Source of the DNA: Mucilaginibacter mali
GTDB lineage: Bacteria > Bacteroidota > Bacteroidia > Sphingobacteriales > Sphingobacteriaceae
Reading direction: 5' to 3'
Assembly (NCBI RefSeq): GCF_013283875.1
Contig: NZ_CP054139.1
Span: forward strand, 5,980,098 to 6,044,097
Length of the DNA: 64,000 nt
The notes under the pieces were generated by a model. It was not told where the DNA came from. It saw nothing but the letters and a program-made list of their open reading frames with translations, and did not search any database. Both the position numbers and the translations under genes were made by a program. Shown here one piece after another: positions 26,000 through 34,016 of the stretch (position 1 is its first letter; each line of letters begins with the position of its first letter).

Positions 26000-26863
26000 A
26001 TGAAAACAATTGTGATCGCTACTGATTTTTCCGAAGGTTCAAAAGACGCCGCCCGCTACGGTTATCACCTGGCGCGGCAGGTGCGCTCAAATATTTTGCT
26101 CTGCCATGCCATTATCATCCCGGCGGAGATCCCGCAGGCCGGCATGGTCTTCTGGCAGGATGAAGAATATGAATTGCTGCTGGAGGACAGCGCATCGGCG
26201 CTTCACGAATTTAAAGAGATGCTGGATAGCTCACTGCCGGCAACAGGCTTTCGCCCGGTGATCAGCTGCAAAAGCCAGCCCGGGATCATGGCCGATGTTG
26301 TCAAGGCATTGGCGGCTACGCCAGACAATGAACTGATCGTCAGCGGCACTCATCAGGGCAGAGTATTTAATAACCTGCTGTTGGGTAACCATGCCTCCAA
26401 TATGATTGACAATGCGGATAAGCCGGTGCTAATGGTATCCCCGGGAACAGAATTCCGCCCGATAAAAAAGATCGCTTATGCTACAGAATTCAAAGACCCC
26501 GAAAACGATCTTCAACATATTTACCAGCTAGTTTACTGGGCAAAGCAATTGAATGCGGAAGTGCTGCTCGTGCATATCTGCAACGAAAAAAAGGAAAGCC
26601 CGGTCTTAAAAGAAATGATAGCCGATTACCTGGTCGGGATCTCCAATAATGCTGACTACCCCAATATCTATTACCGCCTGATCCGCAACGACCGGGTAGA
26701 TGAAGGTCTGGACTGGATCTGCGATCACGGACAGATCGACATGCTCGCCATGGTCCATCAACACCACAACCTTTTTGGCGAATTATTCGCCCACAGTCAT
26801 ACCAAACAAATGGCGGATCACCTGCAGCTGCCCCTGCTGGTATTTCCCGGGACCAAATCATAA
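26000..26863 (+). CDS. Tandem-domain universal stress protein (USP D)
   Basis: 287 residues with two UspA-like domains: KTIVIATDFSEGSKDAARYG, VSGTHQGRVFNNLLLGNHAS, then IKKIAYATEFKDPENDLQ and a terminal MLAMVHQHHNLFGELFAHSH. The start at 26000 is fixed by the promoter and by alignment with the other USPs. It leads a three-gene operon with a small helical protein (20 bp downstream) and another USP. Confidence 0.9.
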   Translation: MKTIVIATDFSEGSKDAARYGYHLARQVRSNILLCHAIIIPAEIPQAGMVFWQDEEYELLLEDSASALHEFKEMLDSSLPATGFRPVISCKSQPGIMADVVKALAATPDNELIVSGTHQGRVFNNLLLGNHASNMIDNADKPVLMVSPGTEFRPIKKIAYATEFKDPENDLQHIYQLVYWAKQLNAEVLLVHICNEKKESPVLKEMIADYLVGISNNADYPNIYYRLIRNDRVDEGLDWICDHGQIDMLAMVHQHHNLFGELFAHSHTKQMADHLQLPLLVFPGTKS

Positions 26864-26882
26864 ACATTTAAAAAATACAGCC

Positions 26883-27308
26883 ATGAGTAACTTACCACCT
26901 GATACCGAACTGGAAACTGAATTGCAGGAATTATATATCCTGGCCCGTCATTGGCAAGATGACATCTCCTTTTTAGCGGATGAAGCCCGTTTCTTCCGAA
27001 ACATTCTGTTGAAATATGATGCCACAGCGGTGGAAAGTATCGAATCAGTAACGAACTTCCGCCAGAAGATCGAAGGACAGGAAAGCCAGTTGGTGACCCT
27101 GAGAAGCGCCGTGCCGGAATTCCTGGCTTTCCTGGAGCCTTATATTGGCGACAATAAAAAGGCCATGGACCTGACGTTCCTGGAACGCTATAATGACCTG
27201 CAGAACGGACTGACCGCTTTATTTGCCGGGATCAAAAAGACAAAAAAAGAACTTTTCGCCTATGCCGAAACGGTCATGGCGGGTAACCTAACTACCGTAC
27301 AATCCTAA
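26883..27308 (+). CDS. Small helical protein, paralogue family member 1
   Basis: 141 residues, highly helical, no signal peptide or membrane segment. The N-terminal half shows the pattern LYILARHWQDDISFLADEAR then FFRNILLKYD, which recurs in the proteins at 52156-52572 (FVIAKRWRADLDFFKIESSF then LRQLLDRY) and 60227-60607 (AIHRGLEFYAIELVFLQRRL). I could not assign a known family. It sits between two USP genes in one operon. A start at 26700 would overlap the USP gene and is rejected. Likely a cytoplasmic stress protein or a partner of the USPs. Confidence 0.8.
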   Translation: MSNLPPDTELETELQELYILARHWQDDISFLADEARFFRNILLKYDATAVESIESVTNFRQKIEGQESQLVTLRSAVPEFLAFLEPYIGDNKKAMDLTFLERYNDLQNGLTALFAGIKKTKKELFAYAETVMAGNLTTVQS

Positions 27309-27312
27309 TCCG

Positions 27313-28164
27313 ATGAAGACAATAGCAGTATTGACTGACCAAAGCGCAGGCTCCCATACCGCCGCGCGTTATGCCCTGCACCTGGCCAAAAAGATGAAAG
27401 CTAATGTCCTGTTATTCAATCTTGCACCGGTACCGACAACGGTACTGCAGCTGCAAACCGTTGACGGAGAACCAGAAATGGAGGAGACTCCTGATAAAGG
27501 TTTGGCCGCTTACGTGCTTCAATTGGAGCAGGAACTGGTTGCAAGCTCCTTTGCAGGCAACAGGTTGCCGGAGATCAGCTTTGATGCCGGAAGGACCGAA
27601 TTGGTAGATATCATGACCGCTATAGATTGCCATACTGATATCGCTATGGTGGTAACTGGTGTGCCCGACCAGGAGGAAATGGCCAATTACCTGATTGGCG
27701 AGAACTGCAGCCGGATCATTGACTGGGCGCGTATTCCGGTAATGGTCGTGCCCCGTGGTACCGTCCGGATGAATCCGGAAAAGATCACCTACGCTGCCAC
27801 GCTGAAAGAGGAAGATATCCAGAGCATCGGGGAACTTGGGGAACTGATGGAAGCCTTCGCCGCGGAATTAATGGTCGCCCATTTATGCGGACTAAACCCC
27901 GACAAAGAGGTAAAAACTAAGGAAAAGGTATTGCAAACCGCCCTTTACCGTGACCTGAACTGCGGCGGTGTTTATTTCCGCAGCATCGATGACAGCCAGC
28001 TGGCCCGCGACTGGAAATGGCTGAAAGCGAACAAGCCTACCGATATTATGGCGCTGATGCTGCGGCCTAAAGAAGAAATGAACAAGTTCTTTAAGCGCGG
28101 CCAGAATGCCGAAGTAACTTATCACCTCACTATCCCGGTGATCGTGATGCCGAAACGTCCCTGA
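27313..28164 (+). CDS. Tandem-domain universal stress protein (USP E)
   Basis: 283 residues. Domain 1 starts KTIAVLTDQSAGSHTAARYA; domain 2 starts PEKITYAATLKEEDIQSIGE. The nucleotide-binding loops found in USP D are poorly conserved here (VVTGVPDQEEMANYLIGENC and IMALMLRPKEEMNKFFKRGQ), so it may no longer bind ATP. It is the last gene of the USP operon; a terminator follows at 28184-28214. Confidence 0.88.
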   Translation: MKTIAVLTDQSAGSHTAARYALHLAKKMKANVLLFNLAPVPTTVLQLQTVDGEPEMEETPDKGLAAYVLQLEQELVASSFAGNRLPEISFDAGRTELVDIMTAIDCHTDIAMVVTGVPDQEEMANYLIGENCSRIIDWARIPVMVVPRGTVRMNPEKITYAATLKEEDIQSIGELGELMEAFAAELMVAHLCGLNPDKEVKTKEKVLQTALYRDLNCGGVYFRSIDDSQLARDWKWLKANKPTDIMALMLRPKEEMNKFFKRGQNAEVTYHLTIPVIVMPKRP

Positions 28165-28183
28165 TTGTTGAATTTGAATCAAA

Positions 28184-28214
28184 AAAGGCCGCCCCATTTC
28201 CGGAAGCGGCCTTT
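28184..28214. terminator. Bidirectional terminator between USP E and the TIM-barrel gene
   Basis: AAAGGCCGC (28184-28192) pairs with GCGGCCTTT (28206-28214); A-rich to the left and T-rich to the right, so it can end both convergent transcripts. Confidence 0.85.
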
Positions 28215-28234
28215 ACCTTTTTATTTTATACACA

Positions 28235-30016
28235 TCAAATCTCGATCTGGCTGAGTTCCAGTTCCGACAGCGACAATTCGCTGAACCAGTCCTGGATCAA
28301 AGCTGAAGTCTGATCGGCCTGTTTGCTGAACAAATCCCGGTAATAGCTGATGCCTTCCTGCAGCTGCGTTTTAAATTTCGACAGCTGCTTCTGCTTTTTG
28401 TCCGTTAGGCCCTTCAGTTGTGCCTGCAGGTCGGTTCGCAGGTAATCGATATACAAATTCAGTTCCTTGATAAACATATGCGGGCGATTGATCTTACCCA
28501 AAAGGTCCAGTTCACCGTAAATATGCCGCACCATTTCTTCAAGGGAATAAATGCGCGAAAAATAAGCCAGGTTCGGCCCTGGGCAGATCGCGACAGCTTT
28601 ATTCTCGCGGGGTTTCAGCAGATCATATTTTAAATAGGCGGAAGCGCAAAGTCCTTCGCATAAACAGATCTTCTCGGTGATCGTCCGGTATTGCTGCTCA
28701 TATTCCGGTTCGGTCAGTTCCAGCGTATCCAGCTGCTGCAGCTTCAGGTGCTGGTATTCCCGCGAAGCCGTACAAATAGGCTGGTCGGTGAACTCCGTAT
28801 TGGTACACAGGTATTTTTTAGTACAGGGACTGCCCGGACGTTTATTTTCCAGACGTTTCAGGCGCTGTACCTCGGCAGTACTGTTTTTAAAATTGTTGAA
28901 CAAGATGCCAAGGGGAGATGCACCACTCAGGTAAAACTCCTTTTCACCGGCATGCTCTAATTGCTGCAGCGTCGATTCGTCGACATTGGTCACTTCCGGT
29001 ACCAGCAGGAACGGGCTGCCCCAGCCAGTCGCATCCAACTGGTAATGCTGTAGAAGGAAATGGTTCTCCCCCGCAGTGCCGATCCCACCCTGGACGCTCA
29101 GTCGTTGTGCAGGTGCAGTAGCAATAGTAATGCCTTTTTCCTGCAATGCGGCTTGATATCCGGTAAACAACTCGCTGACCATTTCCTGCCGCTTTTGTTT
29201 GAACTCTTCCAGGATGGGGCCCAGCAAAAATCCTTCGGTTGCAAAAGCATGACCGCCGCAGTTCAGGCCGGACTCGACCCTGAATTCTGAAACCCAGATG
29301 CCTTTTTTTGCCAGGAACTTGGCCTGGATAAAAGCGGAACGAAAGTCGCTGACTTTTAAGATCACCTTTTTAGGCAACCGGCCCTCTGCATCCGGCAGGA
29401 AGCAGGCAAAAGATTCCAGATAACTATACAAACGCGGGTTCATCCCGGCAGAGAGGATCACGGAAGATGCCAGCCGGCTTACCGCAAAGCCACGGAGCGC
29501 CGCCAGTGCATCAGTGAACTGATCGCCCAGTGCTTCGCCACCGGCAGCATAATTCATTTTGTCGACCTTCGACATGATATTGACATCGATGGCGCCGGGA
29601 GTCATCTCGCTTTTAAGCAGCTCCAGGAAATAGCGGCGCTGGTCCGGATCCTTAAATTCCTGCATCAATTCGTACCCCTGACGAAGGCGCGCGCCTTCCG
29701 GCAGCAGTTCAAAATAACGGCACAGGTCGTTTCCAGGCTCGTAAGGTAATTTCAGCAGCTCAGTGAATTGCCGTTCAACCTGCCGCGCCACCAGGTCAAG
29801 GTAGGCGGTGATCCGCCGGGCCCGGGCATCGGGTTCTTTTTTGCCGATTGGCTCGAAAGATTCACCACATTCGGCGGCATGGTAGATACGCATCCTTTCA
29901 ATCAGCTCGTCGTCGACGATCGACATGACTGAAGAAATGCCATAACGCGCAACCTTTAGCGGGGTATCTATAGAATAGCCCAGTCCTAAGACTGGTATGT
30001 GAAATGTATGGCTCAT
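28235..30016 (-). CDS. Large TIM-barrel flavoprotein-like protein with C-terminal Cys cluster
   Basis: 593 residues. The first ~370 residues resemble nitronate-monooxygenase/NPD barrels: an N-terminal strand FHIPVLGLGYSIDTPLKVAR, a GLNCGGHAFATEG segment (compare the AGGH loop) and a phosphate-binding strand VQGGIGTAGENHFLLQHYQL ending in SPFLLVPEV. The C-terminal part has six closely spaced cysteines in CTKKYLCTNTEFTDQPIC and CLCEGLC, which could hold an Fe-S cluster, followed by a coiled coil. It lies 25 bp downstream of the RIC gene and is probably co-transcribed. I know no characterised homologue; the fold assignment is inference. Confidence 0.55.
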   Translation of the reverse strand: MSHTFHIPVLGLGYSIDTPLKVARYGISSVMSIVDDELIERMRIYHAAECGESFEPIGKKEPDARARRITAYLDLVARQVERQFTELLKLPYEPGNDLCRYFELLPEGARLRQGYELMQEFKDPDQRRYFLELLKSEMTPGAIDVNIMSKVDKMNYAAGGEALGDQFTDALAALRGFAVSRLASSVILSAGMNPRLYSYLESFACFLPDAEGRLPKKVILKVSDFRSAFIQAKFLAKKGIWVSEFRVESGLNCGGHAFATEGFLLGPILEEFKQKRQEMVSELFTGYQAALQEKGITIATAPAQRLSVQGGIGTAGENHFLLQHYQLDATGWGSPFLLVPEVTNVDESTLQQLEHAGEKEFYLSGASPLGILFNNFKNSTAEVQRLKRLENKRPGSPCTKKYLCTNTEFTDQPICTASREYQHLKLQQLDTLELTEPEYEQQYRTITEKICLCEGLCASAYLKYDLLKPRENKAVAICPGPNLAYFSRIYSLEEMVRHIYGELDLLGKINRPHMFIKELNLYIDYLRTDLQAQLKGLTDKKQKQLSKFKTQLQEGISYYRDLFSKQADQTSALIQDWFSELSLSELELSQIEI

Positions 30017-30041
30017 AATCGATGAGATTTTGTGTTAAGAT

Positions 30042-31022
30042 TTATAAAGGCGGTCCGTATTGCAGCTGCCGGAACCGGAGTTCATTTTCATTTTGGATGG
30101 CTGCCGGGAAGAGGATATTGTTTTCCAGGTGTAAATGCAGCTGCAGGTCATTTTCGAATTCCTGTAAGATCTTATAGAGGATACGGAAGCCATGCGTAAC
30201 ATAATTCGGTGGCTGGTAGCACTTGGTAAGCTGCCGGATCTTTAAGAAAGCATCATAAACGCGCTCATGGTTGGCTTCCATTAAATGAATGACCGCTGTT
30301 ATTGAGCCCGTTGCAGGTGCTGCCAGCCTTGTTCCTGATTTCAGCGCATAGGCCATGTCGGTCAAATAAGGAAAAAGAAAGGTTTCTTCCTGTTCCATAT
30401 TGGCCGTTAATCCTTCTGTAGCTTGCCTGACCAAGGTATTTACCTCTCGAAGTTCGGTATACTTCGTGCCATAGGACCGGGCTATTTTCGCACACATTTC
30501 CAGCAGGAATGGTAAGTTGGCCCGCACATAGCCATGGTGCAGGTTGATCAGGTATTTACAAAAAAAGCCGGTATCCCAATGCAGGAAATCCATTTCCGGA
30601 TAGGCTATTGCCGGAAGCTCTCCCTTTAACTTTAAGTCGACCTTTTCCACATCAAGTTGCAAAAGTTCACAAGCCTCCGTAAGTGTGCGGGCACCTCCAC
30701 AACTAAAGTCGATGCCCAATTCTTTAAACACGGCAACCTTGCGGGGATCGTTGATAATGATTTGGCCGATGCTGCCTTCCCGATCCTGATGGGTTCGTTT
30801 GCCGACCTTGACCCGCCAGACCTCCGGTCCGCTTTCCAGCGGTTTCCAGGTAAAATTCCGGCCCGAATGTTCGAGCAGCCGGAAATATAGGGGTCTGGGA
30901 TCGCGGTCATGATTCAATACCAGATGCCCGCCCATTGGCAAGCCCCCGAATTTTTCCAGCAGCACATCACCCTTCAGGCTTTCTTCAACAACGGTTATAT
31001 CTAATATCTCTGGTATGTCCAT
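30042..31022 (-). CDS. DUF2249-RIC di-iron Fe-S repair protein (second copy)
   Basis: 326 residues with the same three-part layout as the gene at 1288: DUF2249 (residues 1-88, DRDPRPLYFRLL), ScdA N-domain (around 95-135, signature DFSCGGARTL; the first Cys of the other copy's CC is Ser here) and a hemerythrin-like domain (LINLHHGYVRANLP, MEQEETFLFPYL, EANHERV, LHLHLENNILFP). It repairs nitrosylated or oxidised Fe-S clusters. A class II-type operator and a perfect -7 element precede it, and the Cys-rich TIM-barrel gene follows. Confidence 0.9.
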   Translation of the reverse strand: MDIPEILDITVVEESLKGDVLLEKFGGLPMGGHLVLNHDRDPRPLYFRLLEHSGRNFTWKPLESGPEVWRVKVGKRTHQDREGSIGQIIINDPRKVAVFKELGIDFSCGGARTLTEACELLQLDVEKVDLKLKGELPAIAYPEMDFLHWDTGFFCKYLINLHHGYVRANLPFLLEMCAKIARSYGTKYTELREVNTLVRQATEGLTANMEQEETFLFPYLTDMAYALKSGTRLAAPATGSITAVIHLMEANHERVYDAFLKIRQLTKCYQPPNYVTHGFRILYKILQEFENDLQLHLHLENNILFPAAIQNENELRFRQLQYGPPL

Positions 31023-31039
31023 TCACAGGAGTTAATTGG

Positions 31040-31082
31040 CAAATTTACCCCGTGTGGATCCCTTAGAAAATGATGAACGTCA
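31040..31082 (-). promoter_or_regulatory. CRP/FNR-type operator and promoter of the RIC operon
   Basis: AAAATGATGAACGTCATTTT (core 31071-31082) is a near-perfect palindrome. The minus-strand -7 element TAAATTTG (31047-31040) matches the Bacteroidota consensus fully and lies 29.5 bp from the operator centre. Confidence 0.7.
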
Positions 31083-31149
31083 TTTTTTGCCGCCATCTAT
31101 ATCATTTTTACTGCGCTGGTTTGATGTACATATTTGCAGCGACTGATCT

Positions 31150-31194
31150 TATAATAACCGGGGGAACAGGTCATTGGCCTGGCCCGGTATTATA
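31150..31194. repeat. Inverted repeat / hairpin
   Basis: TATAATAACCGGG (31150-31162) pairs with CCCGGTATTATA (31183-31194) with one bulged base, and an inner CAGG/CCTG stem closes a 7-base loop. It could be an RNA hairpin of a short transcript or a barrier between the two divergent units. Confidence 0.45.
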
Positions 31195-31300
31195 GCGGTC
31201 GCTTTCCGCTTTTCCAGATCCACCTATTTATTTTTTTAATGCACGCGGGTTAAAGCTAACCGGCTGATTTCAGGCCTTTGGTCACTTTCTTCCTAAAAAG

Positions 31301-31365
31301 TGACACAGATCATTTTTTGCACCGACGGCGGTCATTCTCCCAGTTCCGGTGAACCTGCATTTTTG
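31301..31365 (+). promoter_or_regulatory. CRP/FNR-type operator and promoter of ccoI-ccoS
   Basis: AAAAAGTGACACAGATCATT, core TGA-N6-TCA at 31301-31312. A -7-like CATTTTTG starts at 31358, 51.5 bp from the centre. The same geometry is seen upstream of ccoNO. Confidence 0.6.
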
Positions 31366-31377
31366 AGCCATTAAAAT

Positions 31378-33774
31378 ATGAAAATGACCGGAACCAAACC
31401 TGCGGTAAAAATCAACTGCTATCACTGTGGTGATATATGTGAAACAAACCTATATCTGGCGGACAACAAGCAGTTCTGCTGCCAGGGCTGTCAGAATGTT
31501 TATCAGATCCTCTCGGTTAGCGGCCTATGCAGCTATTACCAGTACAACGATCACCCGGGTGCGACCCGCGGCAAACTGGACAAACGTTTCGAATATCTGG
31601 AAGAACCGTCCATTGTCGACGAGCTGCTGGACTTTCATGATGACCGCATATCGATCATTACGTTATATATTCCACATATCCATTGCAGTTCCTGCCTCTG
31701 GCTGCTGGAACAGCTGAACCGTTTCGATCCCGGGGTGCATTATGCAAGGGTCGACTTTTTGAAAAAGCAGCTGGTGGTAAGATTCGACCACCAAAAAATT
31801 TCGCTTCGCGGCGTGGTCGAGCTGCTTTTTAACATTGGCTATGAACCGCTGATTAGCCTGCAGGATATTATTAAAAAACAGCAAAAGGCAGAAAAGGGGA
31901 ACCTGGTGCAGCGCATCGCGGTCGCCGGTTTTTGCTTTGGAAATGTCATGCTGCTAAGTTTCCCGGAATACCTGGGCCTCTCGGTCTTTGAACAGACTTT
32001 CCGCCACTTCTTTGGCTATATCAATTTGGCTTTTACGCTGCCGGTCGTGTTTTTCAGCGGCCGGGAATATTTTACTTCCGCGTGGAACAATCTGCGTAAA
32101 AAAGTATTAAATATTGATTTTCCGCTGGCCCTGGGAATTGCCGTGCTGTTTATCAGGACAGCTGCAGAGGTGCTGACCCAAACCGGTGCCGGTTTTGCCG
32201 ATACGCTCTGCGGGCTGGTATTCTTTCTCCTGGTGGGCAAATTCGTACAGCAAAAAACCTATCATCATATTTCCTTTGAAAGGGATTATCGTTCTTTCTT
32301 TCCTGTGGCAGTACAAACCCTGGAAAACGGCGTGGAAAAGCCGCTGCCCTTGTCGGAGCTGCGCCCGGGTCACCGTATCCTGATCCGCCACAACGAGATC
32401 ATTCCCGCCGATGCGATCTTGTTAAAGGGTCAGGCGCTGATCGATTTCAGTTTCGTGACCGGTGAGTCCGTTCCGGTAGGTAAGACACTCGGGGAAATCA
32501 TCTACGCCGGCGGCCGCCAGACCAGTGAATCTGTTGAGCTGGAGGTGATCAAGCCGGTATCCCAAAGCTACCTGACCCAGCTTTGGAACAACGAAGCCTT
32601 TACCCGCAAGCAGGATAACCGGATGCGCACCTTTAACGAGACTGTCAGCAAATATTTTACGGTCGTCCTGGTCGTGATCGCCCTGTCAGCCCTGCTGGCC
32701 TGGGTATTTACCGATCTGCGTCGCGGAATCGACGCTTTTACCGCCGTGCTCATCGTGGCTTGTCCCTGCGCGCTGGCGCTCAGCACACCTTTTACCATGT
32801 CCGCTGCACTCAGCATTTTCGACCGGAATCTTTTTTATTTGAAAAACACGGCTGTGGTCGAGGAGTTGGCCAAGATAGACACTATTGTGCTGGATAAGAC
32901 CGGCACCATCACCACCGGGAACGGACGGAATGCCGAGCTGCAAAGCCAGCTTAGCGAAGAACAGGTCAGGCTGATCTACAGCGCCTGCGCCAACTCCATG
33001 CATCCGCTTTCCCGCATGATTTGCCGGTACTTCGGCGAACAGGAACGTCTGCCGGTGAATGATTATACGGAAGCGCCCGGGCAGGGTATTACCGCCCGGG
33101 TAAATGGCCGGGAACTGCGGATCGGGAGCGGCAAGCTGTTGTTCGGCAATTATCACGAAGCTGCCGATATGACCCGTGTTCAACTGATGATCGATGGCCA
33201 GTACCTGGGCTACTTTGGATTCAAACATGAATACCGCCAGGGTATGGATCAGGTCAGCGCACTTGAACCCGCTTACCAGCTTTTCCTGCTGTCGGGCGAC
33301 CAGGACCAGGAAAGAAGCGAACTGCTTCGCTTTTTTCGGGACAGCAACCGCATGCTGTTCGGACAATCGCCCCAGCAAAAGCTTAACTTTATCGCCTCCG
33401 TGCAGCAGCTGGGCAAAAAAGTCATGATGCTGGGCGACGGATTGAACGATTCCGGTGCCCTTCGCCAAAGCGACCTGGGTGTGGCGGTCACAGATAACGT
33501 GAACAACTTTTCACCAGGCAGCGATGCGATATTAGATGGCCGTTCCTTTGACAAGCTGCCGACGTTCTTACGTTTTTCAAAGGATACGGTGGTCATCATC
33601 CATCTATCATTTCTGATCTCGCTGACCTATAATATCATTGGTCTGACCTATGCGGTCACCGGGAAACTTTCGCCACTGATCGCGGCGGTCCTCATGCCGC
33701 TGAGTACAGCGACCATTATATCATTTACTACACTGGCTACCCACTTTACGGCCAAAAGGAGAAAACTGTTATGA
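31378..33774 (+). CDS. ccoI: CcoI/FixI-type copper P-type ATPase for cbb3 oxidase assembly
   Basis: 798 residues. The N-terminus has a Cys-rich segment (CYHCGDICE and FCCQGCQNVY) and an HMA domain with the copper motif CSSC near residue 103. Eight helices follow; the metal-binding CPC is in VACPCALALS near residue 463, the phosphorylated Asp in DKTGTITTG and the hinge in MLGDGLNDSG. CcoI moves copper across the inner membrane for the CuB site of cbb3 oxidase. The stop overlaps the ccoS start (ATGA). Confidence 0.95.
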   Translation: MKMTGTKPAVKINCYHCGDICETNLYLADNKQFCCQGCQNVYQILSVSGLCSYYQYNDHPGATRGKLDKRFEYLEEPSIVDELLDFHDDRISIITLYIPHIHCSSCLWLLEQLNRFDPGVHYARVDFLKKQLVVRFDHQKISLRGVVELLFNIGYEPLISLQDIIKKQQKAEKGNLVQRIAVAGFCFGNVMLLSFPEYLGLSVFEQTFRHFFGYINLAFTLPVVFFSGREYFTSAWNNLRKKVLNIDFPLALGIAVLFIRTAAEVLTQTGAGFADTLCGLVFFLLVGKFVQQKTYHHISFERDYRSFFPVAVQTLENGVEKPLPLSELRPGHRILIRHNEIIPADAILLKGQALIDFSFVTGESVPVGKTLGEIIYAGGRQTSESVELEVIKPVSQSYLTQLWNNEAFTRKQDNRMRTFNETVSKYFTVVLVVIALSALLAWVFTDLRRGIDAFTAVLIVACPCALALSTPFTMSAALSIFDRNLFYLKNTAVVEELAKIDTIVLDKTGTITTGNGRNAELQSQLSEEQVRLIYSACANSMHPLSRMICRYFGEQERLPVNDYTEAPGQGITARVNGRELRIGSGKLLFGNYHEAADMTRVQLMIDGQYLGYFGFKHEYRQGMDQVSALEPAYQLFLLSGDQDQERSELLRFFRDSNRMLFGQSPQQKLNFIASVQQLGKKVMMLGDGLNDSGALRQSDLGVAVTDNVNNFSPGSDAILDGRSFDKLPTFLRFSKDTVVIIHLSFLISLTYNIIGLTYAVTGKLSPLIAAVLMPLSTATIISFTTLATHFTAKRRKLL

Positions 33775-33947
33775 GCATTATTTACTTCCTGATCGGCTGC
33801 AGCGTTTTGCTGGCGTTGCTTTTTCTCGGGGCCTTTTTCTGGGCGCAGCGGACCGGGCAGAATGACGACCTCTATACACCCTCCATGCGGGTCCTGCTGG
33901 AAGATGAACAACCGGAAGAAAAAGAAAGTGACCGAAATCACTTTTAA
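33771..33947 (+). CDS. ccoS: CcoS, cbb3 oxidase maturation protein
   Basis: A 58-residue protein. One transmembrane helix (IIYFLIGCSVLLALLFLGAF) is followed by FFWAQRTGQNDDLYTPSMR, the hallmark of CcoS, which is needed for cofactor insertion into cbb3 oxidase. Its ATG lies within the ccoI stop. The last eight codons contain the operator of the downstream ccoNO promoter (33929-33940), so coding and regulatory sequence overlap here. Confidence 0.93.
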   Translation: MSIIYFLIGCSVLLALLFLGAFFWAQRTGQNDDLYTPSMRVLLEDEQPEEKESDRNHF

Positions 33948-33993
33948 AACCAACTGTCATCATTCTGTCACTCCAGACCCCTTAATAGTTTTA
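33929..33993 (+). promoter_or_regulatory. CRP/FNR-type operator and promoter of ccoNO-ccoQ-ccoP
   Basis: AAAGTGACCGAAATCACTTT is a perfect palindrome (core 33929-33940) lying inside the 3' end of ccoS. The -7-like element TAGTTTTA starts at 33986, 51.5 bp from the centre, and the oxidase gene starts 31 bp later. Confidence 0.68.
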
Positions 33994-34016
33994 CACCCAT
34001 AAAAAGACAATACTTT

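Larger units (their letters stand above)
31023..31377. other. Intergenic region between RIC and ccoI
   Basis: 355 bp with no gene. It holds two operators (31071-31082 for RIC, 31301-31312 for ccoI) and a long hairpin at 31150-31194. A -7-like CATATTTG at 31129-31136 lies 52.5 bp to the right of the RIC operator and could start a short transcript running through the hairpin. Confidence 0.5.

Noticed and set aside
32686..33468. 260-codon ORF opposite ccoI
   Set aside because: Shadow frame of the P-type ATPase gene.
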